Source: Lentisphaeria bacterium (GTDB taxonomy: Bacteria; Verrucomicrobiota; Lentisphaeria; Victivallales; GWF2-50-93). From it: a stretch of 5,903 bases of DNA. Where the stretch lies: the NCBI GenBank assembly GCA_020056205.1, contig JAGVIF010000070.1, positions 1 to 5,903 on the forward strand, given 5' to 3'. Positions within the stretch are counted from its first letter, which is position 1, and every line of letters starts with the position of its first letter. A program made the translations under genes and the position numbers. The notes under the pieces are model-generated. The model searched no databases and had not been told where the DNA came from. It saw only the letters and a list, made by a program, of their open reading frames with translations. Positions 1 to 5,618 of this stretch are shown one piece after another.

Positions 1-14
1 ATATTTATAATAAT

Positions 15-34
15 ATGGACAGGCTCTACTTATT
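15..34. repeat. Left copy of 20-bp inverted repeat flanking the hydrolase gene
   Basis: The plus strand reads ATGGACAGGCTCTACTTATT. The reverse complement of 866-885 is identical except at one position (C versus T). The hydrolase stop codon (TAG, 28-26 on the minus strand) lies inside this repeat, so the last codons of the gene are part of it. Immediately outside lies AATAAT (9-14), which is also found immediately outside the right copy. Confidence 0.8.
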
Positions 35-850
35 AATTCCGGGATACTGTTCTTTCAGCCAGTCGCGCGCCGCGATTTTGTATTTTTCCGGAAAGTCGTG
101 GCCGACATCTATCATTGGTATGAAGGTTACGTTTTTTTTCTTGGCGATGTCGGCGAACTGACTCGGATAACTTTTCACCTTGCCTTTTTTATCAATGCGC
201 AGTCCTTGGGTTCCGTAAGGGCTTTTTTCCCCAATCAGCACGATGGCTTTAGACTCCCGGGGTATTTTATTGGCTTCCGCGCCGCCTTCGGCTAAAATAT
301 AGTGACTGAACTGTTTGCTCAATGTCTTGTCATCAATGATTGCCCCTATGGTGTGAGCGCCATTGGAAAATCCGCCGATGACGTGCCCCGTGTTCGCGAT
401 GTTTGGGATCTTTTTCTTCAACAGCTTAAGAATACGCGAATACTGTTCGGCTATGTGCTTGAAATCATTAGGATTGATATATATTGCCGGGGGAGGTCCG
501 TTGTTAAGTTTTTTCTTAAACAAGGGCAGATTGACGGAAATAAATTTTTTTCGTTCTGAAAAAAAAAGCGCCTCGCCGGGAGCGTTCCCGATTCCGCCGG
601 ACCCGCCCCCCAGGAAAATCAGCAGGGGGTATTTTTTGCCGGAATCATAATCTTCCGGCAAGACAGCGGAGGCAAATTTGTCTGCGGATTTTCCGCTCTC
701 CATTTCGACTAAGCACTGAGGGAAATCCTCGAGTTTAATCTCTATTTGTTGGTTGGGTTGCAGCGCAGGCTCTTGCGCCTCTTGCGCCGCGCCTGTCACA
801 GCTCCGAAAAAGAGTAATCCCGCAGCGATTAATCCGATTCGCGTAAACAT
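26..850 (-). CDS. Secreted alpha/beta-hydrolase (dienelactone hydrolase/esterase-like), hypothetical
   Basis: The 274-residue product starts with a Sec signal peptide (residues 1 to about 22: positive MFTR, hydrophobic LIAAGLLFFGAV, cleavage probably after TGAA). It has no lipobox cysteine, so a soluble periplasmic or secreted protein is expected. The mature part has alpha/beta-hydrolase marks: a strand plus glycine-rich turn (YPLLIFLGGGSGG, 75-86), the nucleophile elbow GGFSNGAH (159-166, Ser162 nucleophile) and a C-terminal DVGHDFP (248-254) whose His251 fits the catalytic histidine. The acid is less clear; Glu208 in VLIGEKS is the best candidate. Substrate is unknown; esterase or peptidase activity on a small or polymeric ester is a family-level guess. 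The start is fixed by AAGGAGG five bases upstream. The gene is separated from the nrf operon by about 400 bp and is flanked by an inverted repeat, so it is probably unrelated to nitrite respiration. The ORF is intact. Confidence 0.85.
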   Translation of the reverse strand: MFTRIGLIAAGLLFFGAVTGAAQEAQEPALQPNQQIEIKLEDFPQCLVEMESGKSADKFASAVLPEDYDSGKKYPLLIFLGGGSGGIGNAPGEALFFSERKKFISVNLPLFKKKLNNGPPPAIYINPNDFKHIAEQYSRILKLLKKKIPNIANTGHVIGGFSNGAHTIGAIIDDKTLSKQFSHYILAEGGAEANKIPRESKAIVLIGEKSPYGTQGLRIDKKGKVKSYPSQFADIAKKKNVTFIPMIDVGHDFPEKYKIAARDWLKEQYPGINK

Positions 851-855
851 ATTTT

Positions 856-862
856 CCTCCTT
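856..862 (-). promoter_or_regulatory. Strong ribosome binding site of the hydrolase gene
   Basis: On the minus strand AAGGAGG stands five bases before the ATG at 850, a full match to the anti-Shine-Dalgarno core. It is stronger than the sites before nrfH and nrfA, suggesting efficient translation, and it decides the start codon. Confidence 0.85.
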
Positions 863-865
863 AAA

Positions 866-885
866 AATAAATAGAGCCTGTCCAT
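866..885. repeat. Right copy of 20-bp inverted repeat, in the hydrolase 5' leader
   Basis: The plus strand reads AATAAATAGAGCCTGTCCAT, the reverse complement of 15-34 with one mismatch. It lies just upstream of the Shine-Dalgarno sequence, so it is probably within or next to the 5' untranslated region. If transcribed, it could pair with the repeat at the 3' end of the same mRNA. Confidence 0.8.
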
Positions 886-1222
886 AATAATAATGAAAGG
901 AACATGCAATGCCCTTCGATAATGTAGCATGCCAAGTCGAACGGGCTACTACTCCTCCGCGTCATTTTGTAATTGCTGATTGCTTCACAATAGTCTCAAT
1001 GCTATTGGGAACTCGCGCTCCAAAGCGGAACATTCGGAACAAAAAACGATTTTGCAGCTTGCGGCATCCCTGGCGCAAAGGACGTGTCCGTTTGCGAAAA
1101 TCGCAAAATCTTTTTTTTGCGCATACTCTTATTGTCCGGGGAGCCAGGATGAGCTAAAAAAACGCCGGAAGGAAATAGATTTCGTGATTCTTCGGTTGAA
1201 TATCCGCAGGGCGGCTTGCGCC
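886..1222. other. Intergenic stretch between ccsA and the hydrolase, no supported gene
   Basis: About 340 bp lie between the palindrome after ccsA and the repeat in front of the hydrolase. Two overlapping plus-strand frames of about 80 codons (909-1157 and 980-1225) are open, and a 40-codon minus-strand frame begins at 1124, but none has a good ribosome binding site, recognisable domain or protein-like composition. The hydrolase promoter should lie here on the minus strand around 886-930; I see only weak matches (TTGCAT 17 bases before TATGGA), so I do not call it. A T8 tract after a small hairpin (1091-1118) is listed separately. Confidence 0.6.
1091..1118 (+). terminator. Weak plus-strand intrinsic-terminator-like hairpin
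   Basis: TTTGCGA (1091-1097), loop AAA, then TCGCAAA (1101-1107) form a 7-bp stem, followed three bases later by eight T residues (1111-1118). The geometry resembles a rho-independent terminator for plus-strand transcription, but the stem is short and AT-rich and no plus-strand gene lies upstream. It could limit antisense transcription or be coincidental. Confidence 0.25.
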
Positions 1223-1252
1223 TAACCCGTTTTTCGCGCGAAAAACGGGTTA
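1223..1252 (-). terminator. Perfect 30-bp palindrome at the ccsA stop codon, likely operon end
   Basis: Two 15-base arms, TAACCCGTTTTTCGC and its exact reverse complement, abut with no spacer. On the minus strand the first three bases are the ccsA stop codon TAA. The RNA would fold into a stem of about 13 bp with a CGCG turn. There is no U tract after it; instead a second small hairpin with GGCG/CGCC arms follows. It may therefore be an RNA 3'-end stabiliser or a rho-assisted terminator of the nrf operon rather than a classic intrinsic terminator. Because it is symmetric it could act on both strands, or be a protein-binding dyad. Confidence 0.6.
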
Positions 1253-2044
1253 AGAGCCATATACGTGAATACTTTGCGCGGCGGACGGCAGAAAATTTAC
1301 GCCCATCCAGCAGATAACGAGGGCAACTGTCGCAATTATCAGGACAATCATCTGCCACCGGAGATTGCTTCTCTTCCGCCAATAGAGATGGATGTAGGCG
1401 GCGTACGCGAGCCACGTGATGAGAGCCCATGTTTCTTTTGGGTCCCAGCTCCAGTAATCGCTCCATGCCTCCTTTGCCCAGAAAGCTCCGAACAGCATTC
1501 CAACCGTCATCAACGGAAAACCGATCTGAACAAGGTTGAAGACAATCTCCCCCTGTTGCGGGTTGAGTTCCTTTTTTCGCAAACGAGCCGCGAGCAGAAA
1601 ATACAGGGCGCATACGCCCGCAAGCACAAGAGAAGAGTACGAAACCATGTACGCGACGACGTGTGGAATAAACCAGGGGCTTTTCAGCGCAGGCATCATT
1701 GTTTGGTCGAAGGCGCCAGGATCCACCAGGTCCCTGACGCAGATCATGGAAGCCAGCGCCAATATCAGAACACTCAGCATCCTGTTGGCAAATTTGAAAT
1801 GCACGATGACCGCAATGACCGGCAGAAAGCAGGCAAACCACAGTCGTGTTTCTCCCATTGTTCTGAGCGGAGGGCGGCCGAGGGTTATCCACATATATCC
1901 GAGCAACCCGGCGACGCAAGCGCCTCCCGCCAACAGCAATCCCATTCCTGTGCGCCTGCGTGCCGTGGCGTATCCCAGCGCTCCTGCTACCCAGCAGACT
2001 ATGGCCATGCCCAGACACAGGCGAACTATGATGATTCCGGTCAT
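1250..2044 (-). CDS. ccsA: Cytochrome c synthetase subunit CcsA (System II, WWD heme-handling protein)
   Basis: The product has 264 residues and is strongly hydrophobic, with roughly seven to eight membrane segments. With Ccs1 it exports heme and attaches it to CXXCH (or CXXCK) motifs on the outer face of the cytoplasmic membrane. The WWD signature lies at about residues 194-207 (W194-S-D-Y-W198-S-W200-DPKETW), with Ser195 where Gly is usual. Candidate heme-ligand histidines match the family plan: His128 before WWD, His219 just after it in AAYIHLY, and His260 in the C-terminal HVYG (commonly HSYG). GRPPLRTMGETRLW (56-69) is the conserved segment seen in Bacteroidota-like CcsA. I chose the ATG at 2044 because it follows a GGGGGGGGAAGAG ribosome binding site and starts directly with the first membrane helix; an upstream extension to 2221 would add non-hydrophobic residues shadowing ccs1. 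It overlaps the ccs1 stop by four bases (ATGA), indicating translational coupling. It is the last gene of the operon. Confidence 0.95.
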   Translation of the reverse strand: MTGIIIVRLCLGMAIVCWVAGALGYATARRRTGMGLLLAGGACVAGLLGYMWITLGRPPLRTMGETRLWFACFLPVIAVIVHFKFANRMLSVLILALASMICVRDLVDPGAFDQTMMPALKSPWFIPHVVAYMVSYSSLVLAGVCALYFLLAARLRKKELNPQQGEIVFNLVQIGFPLMTVGMLFGAFWAKEAWSDYWSWDPKETWALITWLAYAAYIHLYWRKRSNLRWQMIVLIIATVALVICWMGVNFLPSAAQSIHVYGS

Positions 2045-3291
2045 GTTCTCTTCCCCCCCCATAAATCCGGTCTGAACCATAATATCCAGAAAGTTCCCGC
2101 AAGAATCATCGCCAATCCGGCGTAAACATATTTCAATGTCGGATCGTTGACGATTTGAAATCCGGCCCAGCGGCTTGCGGCGCCGCGGCCGACATCGTAG
2201 TTCGTCAGGTAAACCCACCACGGCCCGATATGGAGAGGACGATTCACCACCACCGTTTCGCGCCGCGCGCGCCCGTTTTTCTCGACTATCTGAAACTCGG
2301 CCCGAAATATACTCGGCGACGGCGGAATCATCACTAGGGCGCGGCCTATTCCCAGCGGCAGTTCGGCCTTATTCGAGAACGGACCTCCGCAGGAAACCCA
2401 TCCTTCCGCCAATTTGCGGCCGTTTGTGTTTTTGACCAGCACAAACGCCGCGGGGCAAGCTCCCTTCACGTCTGTGCTTTCCCAACCGTTCTGATCCATA
2501 CGAAATATTGCCGACGGGAGAAACTCCAGAATTTCCGCTTCGATCTCTCCCCATGAAAAGCTCTCTCCTTTTGCGCACCACCGTTCCGTAGCCTCAAACC
2601 GCTCCCGGCCATCTCCCCGGGCAGTCACAAGGGCCAGTTTTGGAGGATAATTTTCCAGATCAAACGACGCCAGCCGCAATTTTGCCGGCAGGAAAATTTC
2701 TTTCCCGCCATTCACGAAGAGTTCCGTCCCCGAACCTCCCACTGACATCTTTACAGACAAACTCACCATCTCCGAGGTGGCGCACATAGCCATGCCCATC
2801 GCGAGAAGAATCCCGCCGTGCAATACGAGGAAGGAAAGTTGTCGCGCCTGAAACCGTCGGATTCTTCTTCCCATTGCCGCCGCCACATTGACAAAAAGGA
2901 TTGCAAGACAACCGGCCAGAGACCAGCCGCGGTGAGGATAGGCAAGATGCAGACGCGGCAAAAAAAAATTCACAGTTTCTTCGCCGGATGGCGCCGATGG
3001 CATAAGCGTTGACAAAATAAGGATTATTGTGATGAGAGACCCGCATGCCAGCGACAGATGGAGTCCGCCAAGCCACCTGACGAATGAAAATTCTACGAAT
3101 GCTGCGGCTGCCGTTATTGTGACGAGCGACAAAATTGCAAACGCCATGCGGTTGGCGGGATACTGCGGAGCAATGGCCCTGCCGCCGAGGAGCAACTGAA
3201 CGGCAAGAAGAGATAAAACAACTCCGCCGACAATGACAAGACTTTGACTAAACCGCCAGGGAGTCTGCCAAAAGTGTGTGCGGGACGACAT
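2041..3291 (-). CDS. ccs1: Cytochrome c biogenesis protein Ccs1/ResB (System II synthetase subunit)
   Basis: The product has 416 residues. Hydrophobic segments fall at about 15-37, 49-69, 74-98, 123-140 and 153-173; a large hydrophilic domain (about 180-380) follows, then a final helix at about 385-405. This matches the ResB-like family: YPPKLALV (215-222), GWVSCGGPF (297-305), the loop ending GPWWVYLTNYD (356-366) and the hallmark VNDPTLKYVYAG (381-392) before the last helix. His78 (GLHLSLACG) and His158 (VLHGG) are candidates for the transmembrane heme ligand. It partners with CcsA to hold and reduce heme and present apocytochrome. The start is the ATG overlapping the nrfA TAA by one base (TAATG), with GGGAAG just upstream; an alternative start at 3435 would add 48 arginine- and proline-rich residues read out of frame over nrfA and is rejected. 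The last codons run through a G8 tract. In Wolinella the equivalent is fused to CcsA as NrfI and is needed for the lysine-coordinated heme of NrfA. Confidence 0.93.
   Translation of the reverse strand: MSSRTHFWQTPWRFSQSLVIVGGVVLSLLAVQLLLGGRAIAPQYPANRMAFAILSLVTITAAAAFVEFSFVRWLGGLHLSLACGSLITIILILSTLMPSAPSGEETVNFFLPRLHLAYPHRGWSLAGCLAILFVNVAAAMGRRIRRFQARQLSFLVLHGGILLAMGMAMCATSEMVSLSVKMSVGGSGTELFVNGGKEIFLPAKLRLASFDLENYPPKLALVTARGDGRERFEATERWCAKGESFSWGEIEAEILEFLPSAIFRMDQNGWESTDVKGACPAAFVLVKNTNGRKLAEGWVSCGGPFSNKAELPLGIGRALVMIPPSPSIFRAEFQIVEKNGRARRETVVVNRPLHIGPWWVYLTNYDVGRGAASRWAGFQIVNDPTLKYVYAGLAMILAGTFWILWFRPDLWGGKRT
2053..2060. repeat. Homopolymeric C8/G8 tract at the ccs1-ccsA junction
   Basis: Eight G residues on the minus strand form the last W-G-G codons of ccs1 and, with the following AAGAG, part of the ccsA ribosome binding site. 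The tract is long enough for replication or transcription slippage. A one-base change would replace the last four residues of Ccs1, shift its stop codon and alter coupling to ccsA, but would not disrupt the ccsA frame. Confidence 0.8.
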
Positions 3292-4637
3292 TATTGCTTC
3301 CCAAGCCTTTTTAGGCGCGCCTGGGCCACTGCGAGCCGGGCCTGCTGTCCCATATCCGTGGCGGCGGCCAGAACGCGGGCGCTTTCCTGGGGGGAGTGGA
3401 ACCCCATTCCGTTGTTCGCGTCTACGAAATCCCACCTCATCTGTGCGCGCCGTATCAGATCCCGCGCCTTTGCGAGCTCGTCGTCCGAAAGACCTTCGAC
3501 TATCGCCTCGCCGACCTCCTTGTGCGCCGCCGCGATTGCGTCGCCGGCGCGCTGAAGCATCTCATGATGTTTGTCCTGTATGCCCTCCACGCGGGAGCGG
3601 ATTTCCTCTTCGCTCCAGCGGTGGCACACGGCGCAGGAATTGGCGATGTTCTTCAAAGGAGACTGCACATGGTGGTCCGTAAATTTCACTCCTCCCTCGC
3701 TCCGGTAGGGCATGTGGCAGTCGGCGCACGACACTCCCCGGTAGGCATGGATGCCGGTGAGGTAGACTTCGTAGTCCGGATGCTGCATCTTCACCATCTT
3801 GGTTTTGCTTACGTCGTGGGTCCAGTCCGCAAAGCCAGCCGCCTCGTCGTCGTAGTAGGCCTCGATGTTCTCGAACTTGGTTCCCTTGGCCCAGGGGAAG
3901 GTGAGATATTTTCCCGGCCCCTTGAAGTAATATTCGACATGGCACTGCGCGCAGACGAGAGACCGCATTTCCTGATGGCTCGCCTTTGAGATGTCTTTTC
4001 CCTGCGCCGCGAACGCCTCTTTCAACGCTGGCCGCGAAATTCGCAAGTTCATCGTCTCGCCGTCGTGACAATCGGCGCAGCCGATCGTGTGATTGATCTT
4101 TCCCTCAAGCGACCAGAAATCGGAGGAATAGAAATTCTCCACTCCCATCTGTTTCATCAGCACGGGAACATCGGTGCTCTTGCATGTCCAGCATGTTCCC
4201 GGAAAGACACCGCCTTTCTCTTCGCCCGAATTGTTCTTTCTGTGTCGTTTCGTCTGCTTCACATCTGTGACCGCCCAGTAGTGGCCCCGCTCGTCGTTGT
4301 ATTCAACCGAGAAAGGATAACCCGCCCACAGAGTGAGTTTGTTGGGATCCCTTCCAAACCACGAGAATTTGCTCGGCCCTCCATACTTGGTGTCGCCTTC
4401 CGAAATTTTCGTCTTCTCCCACGAGTTGTATTCGCGGGGATAGTTAGCCTTGAATTTCGAACTGTCCGGCTCGTCCGGTGCCAGAGGATGGAGCACCATG
4501 GCCAGTTGCCTGCCTTCCGCTTTCCGCTGAACCAGTTGCGCCGTCGCCAGACCAAGCACAAACACCGCCCCCATACAGCCAAAGAAGACAACCCAAGCTA
4601 AGAGAGGACTCAATTTTTTCCTGCTATTTTCGCTCAT
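3291..4637 (-). CDS. nrfA: Pentaheme cytochrome c nitrite reductase (ammonia-forming) NrfA
   Basis: NrfA reduces nitrite to ammonium with six electrons outside the cytoplasmic membrane. The 448-residue product has five heme sites: the catalytic CWTCK (149-153, Lys153 as proximal ligand), then CADCH (187-191), CAQCH (229-233), CADCH (304-308) and CAVCH (335-339). Active-site residues align with the E. coli enzyme: Arg131 (20 residues before the lysine plus a two-residue shift around DVKQTKR), Tyr236 in CHVEYYF and His286 in KMQHPDYE. The calcium ligands Glu235, Tyr236, Lys283 and Gln285 are kept, so this is the calcium-containing type rather than the calcium-free type known from Geobacter. The N terminus (1-36) is a signal peptide or uncleaved anchor: KK, then a long hydrophobic run, with ATAQ a possible cleavage site. 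Length is normal for the family. The gene lies 14 nt after nrfH; its ATG at 4637 is placed by AGGAG eight bases upstream. Identification is secure. Confidence 0.98.
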   Translation of the reverse strand: MSENSRKKLSPLLAWVVFFGCMGAVFVLGLATAQLVQRKAEGRQLAMVLHPLAPDEPDSSKFKANYPREYNSWEKTKISEGDTKYGGPSKFSWFGRDPNKLTLWAGYPFSVEYNDERGHYWAVTDVKQTKRHRKNNSGEEKGGVFPGTCWTCKSTDVPVLMKQMGVENFYSSDFWSLEGKINHTIGCADCHDGETMNLRISRPALKEAFAAQGKDISKASHQEMRSLVCAQCHVEYYFKGPGKYLTFPWAKGTKFENIEAYYDDEAAGFADWTHDVSKTKMVKMQHPDYEVYLTGIHAYRGVSCADCHMPYRSEGGVKFTDHHVQSPLKNIANSCAVCHRWSEEEIRSRVEGIQDKHHEMLQRAGDAIAAAHKEVGEAIVEGLSDDELAKARDLIRRAQMRWDFVDANNGMGFHSPQESARVLAAATDMGQQARLAVAQARLKRLGKQ

Positions 4638-4650
4638 TTCATTTTCTCCT
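4634..4650 (-). promoter_or_regulatory. nrfA ribosome binding site with an overlapping two-codon mini-ORF
   Basis: On the minus strand AGGAG (4650-4646) precedes two ATGs. The first (4642-4640) reads ATG AAA TGA and stops at once; its spacing from the site is only three bases. The second (4637) is nrfA with eight bases spacing. The TGA of the mini-ORF overlaps the nrfA ATG as ATGA, which leaves room for start-stop coupling. Confidence 0.6.
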
Positions 4651-4651
4651 A

Positions 4652-5230
4652 TTATTCTTTATTTGTATTCTTGTATTCTGAAGATTTTAAAGACAATATT
4701 CCAGGATAACGCGCATAAGGCGTCGAAGAAAGCGAATGCTCGCTGCCGTGCGGAGTTTGGCGGTGACAGTCACCGCAAAACCGGTCGGTCTGATTATAAA
4801 TCGCCATCGTCTGTGTCTCTCTCTCGTGACAGCGCATGCAATTCTCGCGAATGACTTTCTTCGAACCTTCAGACACATTGATCACCTGCGGTTCCTGCCG
4901 AGTCAGGAAGATCATCATGTCCCAAATCCCCGACTTGTTCTTGTAGGCGTATTTCTTGAGAATGCTGTCCTGCGGAATATGACAATCATTGCAGTGGGCA
5001 CTTTTCCCATGGCTACCTTTTTCCCACGTGACATATGCAGATTTCATCACATGACAGACTGCACAGGCATCGGGCGCGTCCCCCACAAAGGCGGTCGCAT
5101 TCAGCACAATGGCAAAAACAAGGCCGAGACCGCATGCGGCCCCGGCCAAGGCAATGGAAGCGTAGCGGAGACCGGGTGGAATCTGTAATAGTTTAGTGTT
5201 TAAAAGTTTATTTTCTGAAAAAATCTTCAT
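4652..5230 (-). CDS. nrfH: Tetraheme cytochrome c quinol dehydrogenase NrfH
   Basis: NrfH is the membrane anchor that oxidises menaquinol and passes electrons to NrfA (NapC/NirT/NrfH family). The 192-residue product has a short cytoplasmic N terminus, one membrane helix (about 23-49) and a periplasmic domain with four heme sites: CAVCH (56-60), CNDCH (80-84), CMRCH (131-135) and CGDCH (152-156). The first is followed by V-Met62, giving the CXXCHXM arrangement in which the methionine is the unusual heme-1 ligand in the Desulfovibrio NrfH structure. The segment after heme 4 (RQTPHG, 157-162) is also typical. Length and heme count fit NrfH rather than a longer NapC. The ATG at 5230 is the only sensible start; the upstream GAAGAATAAAAAA gives only a moderate ribosome binding site. 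It is the first gene of the operon, so transcription presumably starts in the 5231-5400 region. The C-terminal tail (SEYKNTNKE) contains a tandem 8-bp repeat. Confidence 0.96.
   Translation of the reverse strand: MKIFSENKLLNTKLLQIPPGLRYASIALAGAACGLGLVFAIVLNATAFVGDAPDACAVCHVMKSAYVTWEKGSHGKSAHCNDCHIPQDSILKKYAYKNKSGIWDMMIFLTRQEPQVINVSEGSKKVIRENCMRCHERETQTMAIYNQTDRFCGDCHRQTPHGSEHSLSSTPYARYPGILSLKSSEYKNTNKE
4663..4678. repeat. Two tandem copies of an 8-bp unit in the nrfH 3' end
   Basis: TTGTATTC occurs twice in tandem (4663-4670 and 4671-4678), encoding part of the polar NrfH tail. Copy-number change would shift the frame only in the last few residues, so the effect would be limited to the tail and the nrfH-nrfA spacing. 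Confidence 0.6.
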
Positions 5231-5560
5231 TTTTTTATTCTTCTTTTGTTTTCCGATCCAAACCCTGATGATTCAAACGCCATCTTCACTTCCAAATTTA
5301 AGTCGCGTCACAAATTGGAGACTTGAGTAGAAAACAGACTACAAGAATTCATTTTAAATTTGTTGGAAATTTAAAGAGAAGAACTCTTGTGAAAATAGAA
5401 TACAGGGCAAACCGTAGCATTGAAGTGGAGAAATGCAACATAGATTATTTGACGGTGGTTTTCAGGCAACGTCTTGTAATGGCGTTTATGCTCTGTAAGG
5501 CTGAAAATTTACACATAGACGAGTTCAATTGTGGATTGGATTTTTTCGTTCCGACTGATC
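5231..5560. other. AT-rich leader and promoter region upstream of nrfH
   Basis: This stretch should hold the nrf operon promoter, read on the minus strand. The best minus-10-like element is TAAAAT (plus-strand 5351-5356), without a convincing minus-35 box at 16-18 bases. TAAATTTG (5303 region, minus strand) resembles the Bacteroidota minus-7 motif TAnnTTTG, but I see no partner minus-33 box at the right distance. No canonical FNR site (TTGAT-N4-ATCAA) is present. A possible operator dyad is listed separately. One weak plus-strand ORF crosses the region. Confidence 0.45.
5291..5319. promoter_or_regulatory. Imperfect dyad with a CRP/FNR-family-like half-site, possible nrf operator
   Basis: Arms TCCAAATT (5291-5298) and AATTTGGA-like (5312-5319) match at seven of eight positions about a centre at 5305. 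Inside the right arm, the minus strand reads TTGTGA (5313-5308), the half-site of CRP/FNR-family regulators such as HcpR, known to control nitrogen-oxide genes in anaerobes. The opposite half-site is degenerate. It lies 60-90 bases before the nrfH start. This is a suggestion only. Confidence 0.2.
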
Positions 5561-5595
5561 TGCCTGTGCGCCTGCCTGCCCCGCTGGGGCGGTAG
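5323..5595 (+). CDS. Doubtful small ORF divergent from nrfH
   Basis: A 90-codon frame with a TTG start at 5323 preceded by TGGAG (about four bases upstream). The product is basic at the N terminus (MSRKQTTRIHFKF) and ends in LPVRLPAPLGR, where its last codons and stop lie in a GC-rich palindromic repeat. I recognise no domain. If real, its C terminus was probably supplied by insertion of the repeat, and the original gene may have been longer, so it could be a remnant. The frame overlaps the expected nrf promoter region. Absence of an ATG start and of known motifs argues against it. Confidence 0.2.
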   Translation: MSRKQTTRIHFKFVGNLKRRTLVKIEYRANRSIEVEKCNIDYLTVVFRQRLVMAFMLCKAENLHIDEFNCGLDFFVPTDLPVRLPAPLGR

Positions 5596-5618
5596 GCAGG
5601 TGCCTGCACGCAGACAGG
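5563..5618. repeat. GC-rich REP-like palindromic repeat
   Basis: The core hairpin pairs CCTGCCT (5571-5577) with AGGCAGG (5594-5600) and continues inward through CCCC/GGGG with a one-base bulge to a GCTG loop. Outside, CCTGTGCG (5563-5570) can pair with CGCA-ga-CAGG (5609-5618). The element is far richer in GC than its surroundings and built from CCTGCC/GGCAGG units, like the short palindromic repeats dispersed between genes in many bacterial genomes. Family identity cannot be decided from one copy. Confidence 0.65.

Larger units (their letters stand above)
15..885. mobile_element. Putative inverted-repeat-bounded single-gene cassette (no transposase)
   Basis: An 871-bp segment is bounded by 20-bp inverted repeats (19/20 match) and contains exactly one gene, a secreted hydrolase on the minus strand, with nothing resembling a transposase or recombinase. 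AATAAT abuts both outer boundaries (9-14 and 886-891), as a 6-bp target duplication would, although this sequence is low in complexity and may be chance. The segment seems less GC-rich than the nrf genes by eye. Mobility is an inference from geometry only. Alternatives are a non-autonomous element mobilised by a transposase elsewhere, or a repeat pair whose role is pairing the 5' and 3' ends of the mRNA. Confidence 0.35.

Noticed and set aside
927..945. GCATGCCAAGTCGAACGGG resembles the conserved 5' part of 16S rRNA (CATGCAAGTCGAACG)
   Set aside because: The match is short, has an inserted base, and the flanks do not continue as 16S rRNA. Treated as coincidence, not an rRNA fragment.
1002..2102. 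Long minus-strand frame of 366 codons overlapping ccsA
   Set aside because: It is a shadow in another frame of ccsA: arginine-rich, no membrane helices or motifs, while the ccsA frame has the WWD signature.
1265..2125. Long plus-strand frame of 286 codons opposite ccsA
   Set aside because: Antisense shadow with His/Gln/Arg-rich low-quality composition and no recognisable domain.
2045..2221. Upstream starts for ccsA (2221, 2062)
   Set aside because: They add non-hydrophobic residues from within ccs1; the ATG at 2044 has the purine-rich ribosome binding site and the ATGA overlap.
3292..3435. Upstream start for ccs1 at 3435
   Set aside because: The extra 48 residues are Arg/Pro/Gly-rich out-of-frame translation of nrfA. 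The ATG at 3291 in TAATG is followed closely by the expected first membrane helix.
5255..5275. TTTGAATCATCAGGG on the minus strand as an FNR site
   Set aside because: The half-site spacing is four rather than six bases between TTGA and TCA(A), and the second half is imperfect.
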